Assembly: GCA_045587445.1 (NCBI GenBank)
Contig: JAZNCH010000009.1
Span: 1-10,995, forward strand
DNA from: RGIG1995 sp045587445
GTDB lineage: Bacteria > Bacillota > Clostridia > Oscillospirales > CAG-272
Length of the DNA: 10,995 bases
Direction of reading: 5' to 3'
The notes beneath the pieces are model-generated. The model searched no databases, was not told the origin of the DNA, and saw only the letters and a program-made list of their open reading frames with translations. This document shows, piece after piece, positions 1-6,442 of this stretch (position 1 is its first letter; each line of letters starts with the position of its first letter). The position numbers were made by a program, and so were the translations under genes.

Positions 1-432
1 GAGGTTATAGTTTTTTCTTCTGCACTGGAAGAATACGGGTATATGCTTACTCTTGACAACATTGTTGTGTTTTACTGTGAAATATCGGCAAGGGGAGAGA
101 ATGAAGTTAAGCTTATTATGCAGAAGGCAGAAATAATGAAACCTAATTCTCAGTATAAATACACCGAAGCAGAGTCCGCAAAAAAAGAGACTGTTAATCA
201 TATAAACAATAAAGAAAAGACTCTTTTTCTCCGAGTCAGCAGTATGGAGAGCGAACAGTTTAAGAAGGTGCTTAACCTTATTGAAATATTTGAGGGTAGA
301 ACTAAAGTAGTGTTTTATGATGCTTCTCAAAAAAATTATATCACTGCAAAAGGACGTTCGGTTGATCTGTCAAGAAATATATTACGGTTCTTTGTTGAAC
401 TGCTTGGCAGGGAAAATGTCATAATTAAATAA
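1..432 (+). CDS. dnaE: DNA polymerase III alpha subunit, C-terminal end (5' truncated by window)
   Basis: This is the last 143 codons of a frame that is open at the left edge and stops with TAA at 430-432. The first ~50 residues read like the OB-fold of DnaE (EVIVF, then DNIVVFYCEIS and a basic strand ending in MQKAEIM). The rest matches the C-terminal tau/clamp-binding end: LFLRVSSM, a helix, a VVFYD strand, then VDLSRNILRFFVELLGRENVIIK, the usual DnaE ending with little after it. DnaE is the replicative polymerase that extends DNA at the fork; the polymerase and PHP domains lie outside the window. An ATG at 43 is internal and not the real start. No hairpin terminator follows; the 107-base spacer to the next gene is AT-rich. 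A PolC-type ending is less likely because it lacks this C-terminal OB/tau arrangement. Confidence 0.85.
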   Translation, partial: EVIVFSSALEEYGYMLTLDNIVVFYCEISARGENEVKLIMQKAEIMKPNSQYKYTEAESAKKETVNHINNKEKTLFLRVSSMESEQFKKVLNLIEIFEGRTKVVFYDASQKNYITAKGRSVDLSRNILRFFVELLGRENVIIK

Positions 433-456
433 AAATTAATAAAATTATTTCAGAAA

Positions 457-488
457 TTAACAACAAATTTAAAATTATGTGTTATAAT
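457..488 (+). promoter_or_regulatory. Putative extended -10 promoter for the PBP gene
   Basis: A perfect TATAAT lies at 483-488 and is preceded by TG at the extended -10 position (480-481). The best -35 is TTAACA at 457-462, five of six to consensus, but the 20-base spacer is long, so the extended -10 probably carries the activity. It would start transcripts near 495 and give a leader of about 48 bases before the ATG at 543. Confidence 0.55.
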
Positions 489-531
489 GTACCATAATTG
501 GTTAATTGTAATAAACTTACCGTATATTAAC

Positions 532-537
532 GGAGGA
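532..537 (+). promoter_or_regulatory. Ribosome binding site deciding the PBP start
   Basis: GGAGGA lies 2 bases before the GTG at 540 and 5 bases before the ATG at 543. The spacing favours ATG 543 over the longer GTG reading. Confidence 0.7.
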
Positions 538-542
538 TTGTG

Positions 543-3362
543 ATGAATCAAAACAGAGATCCAAGGAGGACTGCAAAGCCCCCTGTCAAAAAGAATGACG
601 CTTTCGTAAGAAAAAGAAAAATAAAAGAGAATAAGCCGAAAAGTAATGCTCCGAAGGAAAGAAGCATCTTTAATAAGATTCTTTCGGGTTTTGCGATTTT
701 TATTCTTACAGTTTTGCTTGTTGGATTTATAACAGGTTTAATAGTTGTAGGAGCTTTTGCTATTTATATTAAAAATTACATTAACCCCGTAATCGACGAT
801 TTTGATACTATATCGACCGAGCAAAAGCTTTCATCAAAAATATATTATATGGATTACACCGACAGAGAAAACAGAATCGGAACACCTGTTGAGCTCGAAA
901 GTGAAACGTTGTATGGCTCGGAAAACAGAATTTGGGTAAGCTTTACTGAAATGCCTACCTATTTGTATGAAGCCTTTATTTCGATTGAAGATGAGCGTTA
1001 CTGGACACATAGCGGTGTGGACTGGAAGAGAACTATAGGTGCGACATTCTATTTCTTTACGGGTGGCGACCATTACGGCGGTTCTACAATAACCCAACAG
1101 CTTATAAAAAATATAACCAACGAAAAAGATATAACCATTCAGCGAAAACTTCAAGAAATAATGAGAGCCCTTTATCTTGACAAGACGAAGGATAAGACTG
1201 AAGTTCTTGAATTGTACTTGAATACTATTTATTTGTCTCAAGGTTGTTACGGTGTTCAGGCGGCTGCTAATGTCTATTTTGGAAAAGACGTGGGTGAGCT
1301 CAGTCTTGCAGAGTGTGCAGCACTTGCATCTATTACGCAGGCTCCTACCAAATGGGATCCGATTCAGAATCCTGATAACAATAAGGAAAGAAGAGGCCGT
1401 GTTCTTAAGAAAATGTATGAACTCGGAAAGATAACCTATAGCGAATATCAAGGTGCTTTGAATGAGGAATTGGTATTAGCTAAAAACACTGCTAATGTAG
1501 AAGGTGAACCCTCGACAAACGACGAGGATTACAACACTTGGTATACCGATGCAGTTATCAAGTCTATCGTTGAAAGATTGCAAGAAGAAAAAGGCTATCC
1601 CGAAAACCTTGCCTACAATATGCTTTATTCAGGCGGTTTGAAGATATATACAGTTCTTGATCCCGATATTCAGGCGGCTCTTGACAGTGTGTACGTAAAT
1701 GAGACTGAAGTATTTCAGGATCATCGTCTTCCCGGTGTTTTTAAACCGGAATCATCAATGGTTATAATCCACCCAACAACCGGCGACGTACTTGGTATTG
1801 CGGGGAGACGTGGAAAGAAACAGGGTAACCTTATTCTAAACTATGCTACTCAGACTACAAGATCTCCCGGTTCTTCTATTAAGCCGGTTACGGTTTACGC
1901 CCCGGCACTTGAAAAAGGTGTAATTACTATGGGGTCTGTTTATGATGACGTTCCCGTTAACTTTGATACCGGTAAATATATTGACAACGGCGGAAGTGTA
2001 ACCTATTTTTACGAAGAGACGGGTCAAACTGTTACGAGAAATACAGGGTGGCCGAGCAATTTGCCTACAAGATATGACGGTAAAACAAATATTGACTACG
2101 CTGTGTGCGTTTCCAAAAACACAATCGCTGTTCGCGTATTGCAGGATTTGACATGCGAAGCCTCATTTGACTTTGCTAAGAATAAACTGCATATGGACAG
2201 TATGATTGAAAGATTACAGCTTTCAAACGGTGAATGGATCTCCGATAAGGGATTGGTTGCTCTTGCTATGGGTGAAATGAACTACGGCGTTACTAATCTT
2301 GAAATTACAGCATCATATAGTATTTTTACAAATAACGGAACGTACAATCAGCCGAGACTTTATACTCAAGTTCTTGATAATGATGATAATCTTATACTTG
2401 ACGACGGCTGTGAAAGCTCTGTTGTTATAAGCAAGACGAACGCATCTATTATGACGAGAATGTTAAAAGGTGTCGTTGACAAGGGTACTGCAAGCGGCTC
2501 GGTTAAGCTTAAAAGCAGAGTTAATGTTGCGGGTAAAACGGGTACTACCAACGCAGACCATGACAGATGGTTTATCGGTTATACACCATATCTTTTAGGC
2601 GGTGTATGGTACGGTTATGCGGAACCTGACAGCCTTTCTAAAGTTATTGGTAACCCTGCAGGTGAAATTTGGGATAGGGTTATGACTATTGCCCATGAAA
2701 AATATTTCAATGAAGCGGCAGAATCAGGTCAAGGAATTAAAACGTTCACTTATTCTAATGAAGTTGCAAGAACAGTTTGTAAAGATTCCGGATTGATTTG
2801 TTCAGGAACATGTGCTAAAGACCCCAGAGGTTCCAGAGGCTTTGTTGCTTACTTTGCACCCGGAACCGAGCCTAAGACTTACTGTGATAAGCACGTTCTT
2901 GTTAAATACGACGAGAAGACAAAAGCTATTGCTTGTCCCGGTTGTCCTCCAAAAGACGTAATTGAAATTGCACTTGTAGATGCAAGTGACAGAAACTTCC
3001 CAAGACAAGTTACTGTTACTGATGCAGATTATACTTGCAGAAAGCTCAAAGAAGATGCAATTTTATCCACTAATTTGAATGAGCCATACTATGCATCAGC
3101 GTTAGACGGCAAATTCTCAGGTATTATCGGTAATAAATCACATTACAACCATGCCTGTGTTGAGCATATAAAAACGCCTTACGTCGAAGAAACGACAACA
3201 CAACAGGTAGTTACAACAGCCCCACCCGATAAACCAAAGGATACCGAACCCGGAAGTACGTCAAGCGGAACAAAGCCTGTTGCTACTACAGCTCCGGGAG
3301 GTCCACCCGATAAACCCACGCAAACCACCGTAAAGACTGAAAACAGATCTACACCTGATTGA
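543..3362 (+). CDS. Class A penicillin-binding protein (PBP1A-type bifunctional transglycosylase/transpeptidase)
   Basis: This 939-residue membrane enzyme polymerises lipid II into glycan strands and cross-links the stem peptides outside the membrane. It has a basic cytoplasmic N-terminus (1-45) and one membrane anchor (about 47-75). The GT51 domain has EDERYWTHSGVD with the catalytic Glu at E149, GGSTITQQLIKN at 179-190, and the ALYLDKTKDK...LELYLN and GVQAAANVYFGK segments. The transpeptidase domain carries SxxK at S444-K447, SKN at 524-526 and KTGT from K665. After it comes an extension with eight cysteines (746, 753, 757, 781, 798, 801, 832, 872), including CSGTC and CPGC, then a Thr/Pro tail. 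The Cys-SG-Cys type C-terminal module is common in Firmicute PBP1 proteins. The start is ATG 543, chosen by spacing from GGAGGA. It has its own promoter and terminator, so it is probably monocistronic, with possible read-through into tspO. The gene could be called ponA or mrcA; I leave the symbol open. Confidence 0.93.
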   Translation: MNQNRDPRRTAKPPVKKNDAFVRKRKIKENKPKSNAPKERSIFNKILSGFAIFILTVLLVGFITGLIVVGAFAIYIKNYINPVIDDFDTISTEQKLSSKIYYMDYTDRENRIGTPVELESETLYGSENRIWVSFTEMPTYLYEAFISIEDERYWTHSGVDWKRTIGATFYFFTGGDHYGGSTITQQLIKNITNEKDITIQRKLQEIMRALYLDKTKDKTEVLELYLNTIYLSQGCYGVQAAANVYFGKDVGELSLAECAALASITQAPTKWDPIQNPDNNKERRGRVLKKMYELGKITYSEYQGALNEELVLAKNTANVEGEPSTNDEDYNTWYTDAVIKSIVERLQEEKGYPENLAYNMLYSGGLKIYTVLDPDIQAALDSVYVNETEVFQDHRLPGVFKPESSMVIIHPTTGDVLGIAGRRGKKQGNLILNYATQTTRSPGSSIKPVTVYAPALEKGVITMGSVYDDVPVNFDTGKYIDNGGSVTYFYEETGQTVTRNTGWPSNLPTRYDGKTNIDYAVCVSKNTIAVRVLQDLTCEASFDFAKNKLHMDSMIERLQLSNGEWISDKGLVALAMGEMNYGVTNLEITASYSIFTNNGTYNQPRLYTQVLDNDDNLILDDGCESSVVISKTNASIMTRMLKGVVDKGTASGSVKLKSRVNVAGKTGTTNADHDRWFIGYTPYLLGGVWYGYAEPDSLSKVIGNPAGEIWDRVMTIAHEKYFNEAAESGQGIKTFTYSNEVARTVCKDSGLICSGTCAKDPRGSRGFVAYFAPGTEPKTYCDKHVLVKYDEKTKAIACPGCPPKDVIEIALVDASDRNFPRQVTVTDADYTCRKLKEDAILSTNLNEPYYASALDGKFSGIIGNKSHYNHACVEHIKTPYVEETTTQQVVTTAPPDKPKDTEPGSTSSGTKPVATTAPGGPPDKPTQTTVKTENRSTPD
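3207..3316 (+). repeat. Imperfect tandem repeat encoding the Thr/Pro tail of the PBP
   Basis: Two coding units begin with V(V/A)TTAP at 3207 and 3279 and both end in PPDKP. The second unit has a three-residue GGP insertion. A 14-base stretch (ccacccgataaacc) is identical at 3222-3235 and 3303-3316. This looks like a small in-frame duplication in a low-complexity extracellular tail. Confidence 0.6.
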
Positions 3363-3377
3363 TTTACTCATAAAAAT

Positions 3378-3413
3378 AAAAATCACCTCATACATTTCTA
3401 TGAGGTGATTTTT
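3378..3413 (+). terminator. Rho-independent terminator after the PBP gene, overlapping the tspO SD
   Basis: The arms 3378-3392 and 3399-3413 pair perfectly over 15 bp (core atcacctcata / tatgaggtgat) around a 6-base loop at 3393-3398. The right arm runs into seven T's (3409-3415). It begins 15 bases after the PBP stop. The right arm also contains GAGGTGAT, the ribosome binding site of the next gene. Confidence 0.85.
3402..3409 (+). promoter_or_regulatory. Strong SD of tspO inside the terminator arm
   Basis: GAGGTGAT is fully complementary to the usual 16S 3' end and lies 4 bases before TTG 3414. That makes TTG 3414 the likely start, not the GTG at 3405, which lies inside the SD itself. In any transcript that reads through the hairpin, this SD would be base-paired. 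Confidence 0.6.
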
Positions 3414-3917
3414 TTGAATAATGTAAATGATAAAGAAAAAAGCGAAAAGGGAAGTATAATATATACAACGGTTTTTGCACTATGCTTTCTAATTTTAGGA
3501 TTCTTCTCGGCAATCCTTACGGGAGATTCAAATGCATATGCGGGCTTAAATAAGCCACCGTTATCTCCACCGCCTGAGCTTTTTGCTGTCGTTTGGTCGA
3601 TACTTTATATAGTAATCGGCGGGGTGAACGGAAGTGTTTATTTTTTGAATGACCCATTGAAAGAAGAAAACAGAAAAAACGGTCTCATCTTTGCATTTAT
3701 CGGTTTTCTATTAAATCTTCTATGGTATCCGATTTTTTTCGGGCGTGGGGAATTTATTGCATCTTTGGTTGACGTTATATTTATATTTGTTTTAAACTTA
3801 ATTTGTATTATTGAGTACAGGAAGATAAAACCAATATATTCATATTTGCTGATACCGTATGCAATTTGGCTTGCGTTTGCGACATATTTAAACCTTGGCG
3901 TAATTTTATTAAACTAA
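3414..3917 (+). CDS. tspO: TspO/MBR family membrane protein (tryptophan-rich sensory protein)
   Basis: This 167-residue protein, if started at TTG 3414, has five hydrophobic segments, the standard TspO fold. The family signature is clear: YAGLNKPPLSPPPELFAVVWSILYIVIGG after the first helix, LLNLLWYPIFFGRGEF in the middle, and LLIPYAIWLAFATYLNLGVILLN at the end. Family members bind tetrapyrroles and other hydrophobic ligands in the membrane and are linked to stress responses; nothing nearby indicates the ligand here. Only three Trp are present, so the 'tryptophan-rich' name fits poorly, although the conserved Trp of the VVW, LLWYP and AIW motifs are kept. The start is uncertain because no in-frame ATG exists near the N-terminus; TTG 3414 has ideal SD spacing. 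No separate promoter is visible, so expression may depend on read-through of the preceding terminator. The stop codon sits in the next terminator stem. Confidence 0.87.
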   Translation: MNNVNDKEKSEKGSIIYTTVFALCFLILGFFSAILTGDSNAYAGLNKPPLSPPPELFAVVWSILYIVIGGVNGSVYFLNDPLKEENRKNGLIFAFIGFLLNLLWYPIFFGRGEFIASLVDVIFIFVLNLICIIEYRKIKPIYSYLLIPYAIWLAFATYLNLGVILLN

Positions 3918-3953
3918 AAAATATGCACGGAACATTCCGTGCATATTTTTTAG
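3914..3953. terminator. Bidirectional terminator between tspO and the SPFH gene
   Basis: The arms 3914-3931 and 3936-3953 form an 18-bp perfect stem (core atatgcacgga / tccgtgcatat) with a 4-base loop. The A-run in the left arm and T-run in the right arm supply a U-tract on either strand. The tspO stop (3915-3917) is within the left arm, and the leftward gene stops 13 bases beyond the right arm. Confidence 0.88.
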
Positions 3954-3965
3954 TTATGTATTAAT

Positions 3966-4838
3966 TTATTTTTTCTCTGTGTTTTCGATGTCGATTACGG
4001 GCAGAACAGAATCACTTCCGACGATTTGAGGAAGTTCTCCATTCCACTGCATAGTCTCGTTATATTTTACAAGAAGGTCGGTGAGTGAAGCCGCAATCTT
4101 CCGGTTTGCTTCCGCCTCAGCATTTGCTTGAACTTCTACAGCGTATGCATCTGCATCTGCTTGGATTTTTGCAACCGAAGCTTCGGCTTCTGCAGCTACA
4201 ATTTTACGCTGTGCTTCGGCCTCCTGTTCCATGTTCTTTTGTTCTTGCTCAATTGTAGCTTGAAGCTTTGACTGTTCTGCAACCTGTTTTGCTTCAACTG
4301 CATTTGTAAATACGTCTGTGAAGTCAATATCTTCGATTGCTACACTTAAGATATTAATTCCATATACGTCCATTTCGGGAGAAAGAATTTCCTTGGTTTG
4401 ACCGGAAAGAGAATCACGCGATTTAATAAGGTTTTCTGCGGTATATTTTGCAATAATTGATTTTACATTTTCTATAATTCGAGGTTCAACTACAGTATTA
4501 TAATAAGCTACGCCGATATTTTTGTACAAATTTTGAGAAGTTTCTTTGTTTATGCTGTAGTTTACGGAGCATTTAACGTTAACTTGCTGGATATCGCTTG
4601 AGAAAGCTTGAAAATTAAGCTGAGCTTTTTGGTTTCTGTTGTCCATAATAATAATCTGCTGCCAAGGCAATTTGAAGTGGAGACCCTCATTAAGAACATA
4701 GTCTTCAACACGACCAAACGTAACAACTATACCAGTATGACCTGCGGGAACTGTACTGGTCGATGTAATACCAATAACCAATAAAGCAATTACTATTACA
4801 GCAGTTATAATTAATGCTGTGATTTTTGTCTTTTTCAT
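3966..4838 (-). CDS. Prohibitin-like SPFH/Band 7 domain membrane protein
   Basis: This 290-residue protein has one N-terminal membrane segment (about 7-26) followed by a typical SPFH domain: VPAGHTGIVVTFGRVEDYVLNEGLHFKLPWQ at 30-60, then IIIMDNRNQKAQ. The domain extends to about 180 and is followed by an Ala/Glu/Gln-rich coiled coil at about 180-250. The C-terminus (WNGELPQIV...VLPVI) matches bacterial prohibitin-type proteins. Family members form large membrane-bound rings and often organise membrane microdomains or regulate FtsH-type proteases. No NfeD-like or protease gene is adjacent, so the partner is unknown. The ATG has AGGAGG (minus strand, 4846-4851) 7 bases upstream. The lipoprotein gene lies 61 bases upstream on the same strand and the two may be cotranscribed, with a weak hairpin between them. 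HflC or stomatin are less likely alternatives. Confidence 0.88.
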   Translation of the reverse strand: MKKTKITALIITAVIVIALLVIGITSTSTVPAGHTGIVVTFGRVEDYVLNEGLHFKLPWQQIIIMDNRNQKAQLNFQAFSSDIQQVNVKCSVNYSINKETSQNLYKNIGVAYYNTVVEPRIIENVKSIIAKYTAENLIKSRDSLSGQTKEILSPEMDVYGINILSVAIEDIDFTDVFTNAVEAKQVAEQSKLQATIEQEQKNMEQEAEAQRKIVAAEAEASVAKIQADADAYAVEVQANAEAEANRKIAASLTDLLVKYNETMQWNGELPQIVGSDSVLPVIDIENTEKK

Positions 4839-4856
4839 AATAGATCCTCCTAAAAA

Positions 4857-4874
4857 TCGGTTGACATAAACCGA
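4857..4874 (-). terminator. Weak hairpin between the lipoprotein and SPFH genes (possible attenuator)
   Basis: On the minus strand, TCGGTT and AACCGA form a 6-bp stem with a 6-base loop, followed directly by TTTTT and then the AGGAGG of the SPFH gene. It is short for a terminator, so partial termination is more likely than a full stop. Its DNA also contains the -35 of a plus-strand promoter-like sequence. Confidence 0.4.
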
Positions 4875-4889
4875 AAAAATTGTTAAAAT
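4861..4889 (+). promoter_or_regulatory. Near-consensus promoter pointing antisense to the lipoprotein gene
   Basis: A perfect TTGACA at 4861-4866 is followed by exactly 17 bases and TAAAAT at 4884-4889, with TG at the extended -10 position (4881-4882). Both flanking genes run on the minus strand. A transcript starting near 4896 would be antisense to the whole lipoprotein gene and could continue into the membrane gene that starts near 5498. No plus-strand terminator is visible before 6401. Confidence 0.5.
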
Positions 4890-4899
4890 ATATGAAAGT

Positions 4900-5391
4900 T
4901 TATTTTTTTAGCATGTTTTCAAAATGGGATTCTGCAGTTGTTCTTACGTCATCATCAAAAATTAAAAATGTAACGTACAGACCACATTTTTTGGCTATGG
5001 CATTTTCAATCTTTGGAAATTCTTCCGCAAGATATTCACTCATCCAATTTTCTTCAAGTGTTTCAAGGTATTCTTTGGTATCTGACAAAAACTGTTCAGC
5101 ATTTTCGAGCGAAGTTGCTTTGAAGACACCAAACATATCCGATGAACCTTCTGTATGAATATAAACTGCACTTTCTTCGCACAAGGAAATGTCAAGCGGA
5201 ATATTTAACGCTACCCAACCGTCGTCTGCTTGTGTGAGAGTCGAAATATTTGCTGTTTCTAAGATTTTTAAAGATATTGCAGAAACTTCTACGTCGTTTC
5301 TGTAACTATTGTCGTTAGGTTTTTTTGGTGTGGTTGAACATGAGACCAGACATATAACACATATAAGAAGAAGGCTGATTATTTTTTTCAT
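4900..5391 (-). CDS. Small lipoprotein, DUF4358-like
   Basis: This is a 163-residue protein with a classic lipoprotein signal: MKK, a hydrophobic stretch, then LVSC with the lipidated cysteine at C18. The mature part starts with a short Ser/Thr/Pro/Asn linker. It then shows the pattern I associate with DUF4358 lipoproteins of Firmicutes: a strand with ESAVYIHTEGSSDMFGVFKA, a helix (ENAEQFLSDTKEYLETL), a segment ending EEFPKIENAIAKKCG, and a LYVTFLIFDDD strand. The function of that family is not known to me, and the assignment is from memory of the pattern. It should be anchored on the outer face of the membrane. GAGGT (5400-5404) lies 8 bases before the ATG, and a good promoter lies upstream on the same strand. 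The SPFH gene follows after 61 bases and may share its transcript. Confidence 0.8.
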   Translation of the reverse strand: MKKIISLLLICVICLVSCSTTPKKPNDNSYRNDVEVSAISLKILETANISTLTQADDGWVALNIPLDISLCEESAVYIHTEGSSDMFGVFKATSLENAEQFLSDTKEYLETLEENWMSEYLAEEFPKIENAIAKKCGLYVTFLIFDDDVRTTAESHFENMLKK

Positions 5392-5422
5392 ACAGATATA
5401 CCTCGTTTTTTCTTATGTAATC

Positions 5423-5451
5423 AGTATATCACATAATTTCAAATAATTCAA
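5423..5451 (-). promoter_or_regulatory. Promoter of the lipoprotein(-SPFH) unit
   Basis: On the minus strand, TTGAAT (5446-5451) is followed by a 17-base spacer and TATACT (5423-5428), with TG at the extended -10 position. Transcription would start near 5416, about 25 bases before the lipoprotein ATG. The SPFH gene has no comparable promoter of its own, which supports cotranscription. Confidence 0.65.
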
Positions 5452-5480
5452 TAAAATTTGTTGTAAAAATAAAAACAAAA

Positions 5481-5488
5481 AAGGAGAA
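5481..5488 (+). promoter_or_regulatory. SD of the unknown membrane protein gene, with ambiguous start
   Basis: AAGGAGAA is the only strong SD here. GTG 5489 is only 2 bases from the GGAG core, TTG 5498 is 11 bases away, and ATG 5522 has its own weak GGAAG about 10 bases upstream. TTG 5498 is my preference but the choice is open. No convincing plus-strand promoter was found in 5392-5488; CATAAT (5432-5437) and TAAAAT (5452-5457) lack good -35 partners. Confidence 0.4.
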
Positions 5489-5497
5489 GTGTCGAAC

Positions 5498-6403
5498 TTG
5501 AAAAACGGAAGAAAAAAAATTATGGAAATTAAATTATATAACGTTATGTTTCCGATGTGGCTGTTGTTTATATTTCCAATGACGTGGCTTTTGGTAATAC
5601 CCGCTAATTTTATAATAGACAGCTTGGTTTTGGTTTTGGGTATGTACATATTACAAATCAAAGAAAAACTTGAGTTGTATAAGAAAACTATATTTTGGAT
5701 ATTTTTATTTGGTTTTATTGCGGATATTTTAGGCGGTATAGTACTTCTTCTTACTCAATTTGTTGAATCGGACGGGTTGTTTTACGAATATATAACTGCC
5801 CCTGTTGCTCAGAATCCTTTTGATAATATATATGCTCTTTTATATACGTGTGGTGCTGTTTTGATTTCTGCAGTTTTAATATATGTTTTTAACAGATTTG
5901 TTTCATTCAGAAAGGTTTACAGTAAGAAAACTAAAAGAATACTGTCGCTTCTTCTTGCTATTATTACAGCCCCATATTTGTTTTTAGTGCCAACCTCAAG
6001 TCTTTACGGCGGACAGACAGAAAACTTTACAAATCATATAGTTTGGGATGATTTTGTTAAGGCTGAAATTTATATTGCCGACCAACCTGATGTCAATATT
6101 ACGGAAGTTGAAAAAAATGAGCATTTTAATTATGGGCTTGTTTCAGTATTGCGTTATAGTATAAATACAGCAAAAAGGGAAAAAATTGAAATTCCGGATG
6201 AATGGAAATACAAGGTTGTGTTTCAAATGCAGGATGCTGAGGGTAAAACACTCGAACCGATATTTATTTATGAAATAGAAGATGAATTATATTTTGAGTG
6301 GAAGAATAAAAGCTACCATATAGACGAAGAAAATAGGGATAAAATAATAACCGAATTTGAAGAACATTTGAACCCCAAAGATTCAGATGAGATTGAAGTA
6401 TAA
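5498..6403 (+). CDS. Multi-pass membrane protein of unknown function with a C-terminal soluble domain
   Basis: I do not recognise a named family, although similar anonymous membrane proteins seem to occur in Clostridia. From TTG 5498 it has 301 residues (293 from ATG 5522, 304 from GTG 5489). The N-terminal half has four or five hydrophobic segments: MFPMWLLFIFPMTW running into a second stretch around IIDSLVLVLGMYIL, then IFWIFLFGFIADILGGIVLLL, ALLYTCGAVLISAVLIYVF, and ILSLLLAIITAPYLFLVPT. The last ~125 residues are hydrophilic and strand-rich (KYKVVFQMQD, EPIFIYEIEDELYFEWKNKSYHI), like a small folded domain, probably outside the cell. Prolines and Asn/Asp within the first helices suggest a structured rather than purely anchoring membrane part. 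It is flanked by the divergent lipoprotein gene and convergent malQ, so it is probably transcribed alone. Its stop codon forms the base of the shared terminator. Confidence 0.8.
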   Translation: MKNGRKKIMEIKLYNVMFPMWLLFIFPMTWLLVIPANFIIDSLVLVLGMYILQIKEKLELYKKTIFWIFLFGFIADILGGIVLLLTQFVESDGLFYEYITAPVAQNPFDNIYALLYTCGAVLISAVLIYVFNRFVSFRKVYSKKTKRILSLLLAIITAPYLFLVPTSSLYGGQTENFTNHIVWDDFVKAEIYIADQPDVNITEVEKNEHFNYGLVSVLRYSINTAKREKIEIPDEWKYKVVFQMQDAEGKTLEPIFIYEIEDELYFEWKNKSYHIDEENRDKIITEFEEHLNPKDSDEIEV

Positions 6404-6442
6404 AAAAGGATTGCACACGCCAAAGTGTGCAATCCTTTTTTA
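6401..6442. terminator. Bidirectional terminator shared by the membrane protein gene and malQ
   Basis: The arms 6401-6418 and 6425-6442 pair over 18 bp (core ggattgcacac / gtgtgcaatcc) with a 6-base loop at 6419-6424. A6/T6 tracts give a U-tail on both strands. The outermost three pairs are the TAA stop of the rightward gene (6401-6403) and the complement of the TAA stop of malQ (6440-6442), so neither gene has any spacer before its terminator. Confidence 0.92.

Noticed and set aside
53..81. TTGACA at 53-58 as a promoter inside dnaE
   Set aside because: No -10-like sequence occurs 16-18 bases downstream.
540..542. GTG start for the PBP gene
   Set aside because: It is only 2 bases from GGAGGA, while ATG 543 is at workable spacing and adds no loss of conserved sequence.
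834..1451. A 205-codon open frame on the minus strand inside the PBP gene
   Set aside because: It is fully opposite the conserved GT51 domain, has no SD or family resemblance, and is best explained as a shadow of the real gene.
3405..3407. GTG start for tspO
   Set aside because: It lies inside the SD and the terminator arm with no SD of its own; TTG 3414 fits better.
4880..5158. A 92-codon plus-strand open frame after the antisense promoter
   Set aside because: It begins at a TTG overlapping the promoter's -10 region, upstream of the expected transcript start, has no SD, and its protein looks like the reverse of the lipoprotein frame.
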